Source: Actibacterium ureilyticum (GTDB taxonomy: Bacteria; Pseudomonadota; Alphaproteobacteria; Rhodobacterales; Rhodobacteraceae). From it: DNA of 64,000 nt. Positions 62,588 through 64,000 of this stretch are shown here, piece after piece. The translations under genes and the position numbers were made by a program. The notes beneath the pieces are model-generated. The model had not been told where the DNA came from and ran no database searches. It saw only the letters and a list, made by a program, of their open reading frames with translations. The stretch's first letter is position 1; every line of letters begins with the position of its first letter. The stretch is taken from the NCBI RefSeq assembly GCF_002285435.1, contig NZ_NSBT01000037.1:806001-870000 (forward strand), in the 5' to 3' direction.

Positions 62588-63866
62588 AACGCAGCGCCTC
62601 CACCGGGTTCATCCGCGCCGCACGGCGGGCGGGAAAGATCGTGACGATGAAGGACAGGCCCAGCGACAGCGCAATCGCGGTCAGCACGTCCTGCGCCCGC
62701 AGCACCGCCGGCAGGCGATAGATCCCCCGGATCGAGGCATCCCAGACCTCGCCCCCCGAAGCCCCGTTCACAAAGGCCAGGATCGGATCGAAATAGATTG
62801 CAAACAGGCACCCCAGGATCACGCCGCCGATGGTGCCCACCAGCCCCACCAGCGCGCCGCACAGGAAGAACACCCGCAGGATCGACCCTTCGGTCAGGCC
62901 CATGGTGCGCAGGATGCCGATATCGCGGCCCTTGTTCTTGACCAGCATCACCAGCCCGGAAATGATGTTCATCGACGCGATCAGCACCAGTACCGACATC
63001 AGCACGAACATCACTGTGTCTTCGACATCCAGCGCCTTCAGGTACGCGCCCGAGGCATCGCGCCATGTCCACAAAAGCGCCTTGTCGCCGCCCGCCCGGA
63101 TCAGGTCCAGCATCATGCGGTCGACATGTTCGGGCGCCTCGACCATCACTTCCAACTCGTCGGCCAGACCCTCGCGGTTGAAGTAACTCTGCGCCTCGGC
63201 AAAGGGCATATAGACCCGCGTGCGGTCGATGTCATAGCGCCCCGCGCTGAAGATATAGACCACCTCATAGGCATTGGATCGCAGGCTGGTGCCAAAGGGC
63301 GTCTTGACCCCGTTGGGCGAGATCAGCTTGACCCGGTCGCCGACGCCCACGCCCAGCGTGCGCGCCACGCCCGAGCCGATGGCGATGCCCTCGTCCAGCC
63401 GGTCGATATCGCCCTGCGTCTGGTCGGATTCCGCGATACGCGGAATGGTTTTCAGGTTTTCCAGCGTGATCCCAAAGACTTCGACGCCAGAGTTACGGTC
63501 AGTGTGCGAGGCCATGACCTGCCCCTTGACCAGCGGCGCCACCCGGGTCACGCCCGGCACCGCGCGGACCCGTTCGGCCATCGCCTCGTAATCCTCAAGC
63601 GTGCGGGTCACCTGCCCGCTTTCGGTCACATGGGTGCTGGAATAGACGGTGACATGGGCGTTGGCGCCCAGGATCGTGTCGACGAATTCGGCGCGAAAAC
63701 CCGCGCGCACCGCCAGCGTGATGATCAGCGCGGCCACCGCCAGCGTGATCCCCACCAGCGAGATCCAGGTCATCACACTGACCCCGCCCTCGGCGCGGCG
63801 GGCGCGCAGATAGCGCCAGGCGATCATCCATTCGAAACGGGAAAACGGGGCGGTCGGGGCGGCCAT
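62580..63866 (-). CDS. lolC: Lipoprotein-releasing ABC transporter permease LolC/LolE
   Basis: Inner-membrane component of the lipoprotein-release machine, 428 residues. N-terminal membrane helix (about 25-50), then a large periplasmic domain (about 55-270), and three C-terminal helices in the FtsX-like pattern ([41 protein letters not shown] and [36 protein letters not shown]). A single LolC/E-type gene with LolD suggests a LolF-like homodimer, as in many alphaproteobacteria. Its promoter presumably lies in 63867-64000, where no gene is visible. Confidence 0.95.
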   Translation of the reverse strand: MAAPTAPFSRFEWMIAWRYLRARRAEGGVSVMTWISLVGITLAVAALIITLAVRAGFRAEFVDTILGANAHVTVYSSTHVTESGQVTRTLEDYEAMAERVRAVPGVTRVAPLVKGQVMASHTDRNSGVEVFGITLENLKTIPRIAESDQTQGDIDRLDEGIAIGSGVARTLGVGVGDRVKLISPNGVKTPFGTSLRSNAYEVVYIFSAGRYDIDRTRVYMPFAEAQSYFNREGLADELEVMVEAPEHVDRMMLDLIRAGGDKALLWTWRDASGAYLKALDVEDTVMFVLMSVLVLIASMNIISGLVMLVKNKGRDIGILRTMGLTEGSILRVFFLCGALVGLVGTIGGVILGCLFAIYFDPILAFVNGASGGEVWDASIRGIYRLPAVLRAQDVLTAIALSLGLSFIVTIFPARRAARMNPVEALRYE

Positions 63867-64000
63867 TTCGGCTCCTGCGTGGTCTGCTCGGGCGGAACCT
63901 GCGCCGAATGGGGCGGGGCGTCAAGCGGCGCGGACCGCAAACCGCGCAGATAACCGCTGACATTTTCGCCCGATGCGGCAACACTGGGCGGGACGCAATC

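Noticed and set aside
63867-64000. Possible gene at the right edge
   Set aside because: Only shadow frames are seen; no start, motif or ribosome-binding site. It probably holds the promoter of the Lol operon.

Overview
The window is gene-dense, GC-rich alphaproteobacterial chromosome, most likely from the Rhodobacterales (Rhodobacter/roseobacter group). The evidence is the mreC-mreD-mrdA-rodA order, a PleD-type regulator beside a DUF3572 gene, a smo-type polyol ABC operon, pqqABCDE, a TAXI-type TRAP transporter, and gcvTHP behind a tandem glycine riboswitch. I see no insertion sequence, prophage, CRISPR array or rRNA. No stretch longer than about 300 bases lacks a gene. All assignments come from reading the sequence; no database search was run.

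Layout. 1-5.1 kb: rod-shape and elongasome operon (mreC partial, mreD, mrdA, rodA) running into a GhrA-like reductase. 5.1-8 kb: SseB-like protein and an Fe-S uracil-DNA glycosylase on the minus strand, facing an ArsR repressor and metal/metalloid permease with a clear palindromic operator between them. 8-14.1 kb: NhaA, then a capsule-type block (KpsT-like ATPase, KpsE-like co-polymerase, KdsA, phosphohexomutase). 14.1-22 kb: tRNA-Gln, a LacI repressor and the polyol operon smoEFGK-smoS-mtlK, with near-identical 18-bp operators before both the repressor and the operon. 22.1-25.3 kb: pqqABCDE. 25.3-30.4 kb, minus strand: tRNA-Val, soxR, an H-NOX plus HNOBA-GGDEF pair, an MttB-family methyltransferase, a HAD phosphatase and DUF3572. 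30.4-34 kb: PleD, then an ECF sigma / anti-sigma-like / periplasmic-sensor operon with an EF-hand protein upstream. 34-41.6 kb: housekeeping and transport genes (DUF983, Nudix, EamA, a desaturase with DUF2061, an XRE regulator, a lipocalin-like lipoprotein, an aldo/keto reductase, DsrE, MFS). 41.7-45.3 kb: metG, an HNH nuclease and a crotonase. 45.3-52 kb: UspA, fused TRAP permease, TAXI binding protein, RpiR regulator and a divergent class III aminotransferase. 52-64 kb: FkbM methyltransferase, thioesterase, TrxC-like thioredoxin, DUF2254, the glycine cleavage system, a YdcZ-like protein, cytochrome c, an RTX repeat protein and LolD/LolC.

How the parts work together. The polyol operon imports sorbitol- or mannitol-type substrates and oxidises them to ketoses. 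The adjacent PQQ operon makes the cofactor of periplasmic alcohol and sugar dehydrogenases, although none is encoded here. Two diguanylate cyclases (one paired with an H-NOX-like sensor, one PleD-like) give cyclic-di-GMP inputs. The TRAP, UspA, RpiR and aminotransferase genes look like one uptake-and-catabolism module for an amino compound, with paired inverted repeats in the divergent promoter region.

The most notable unexplained signals are an H-NOX-like protein that keeps a candidate haem-ligand histidine but lacks the YxSxR motif, a roughly 45-bp element repeated between two convergent gene pairs, and the operator palindromes of the LacI, RpiR and ArsR regulators.
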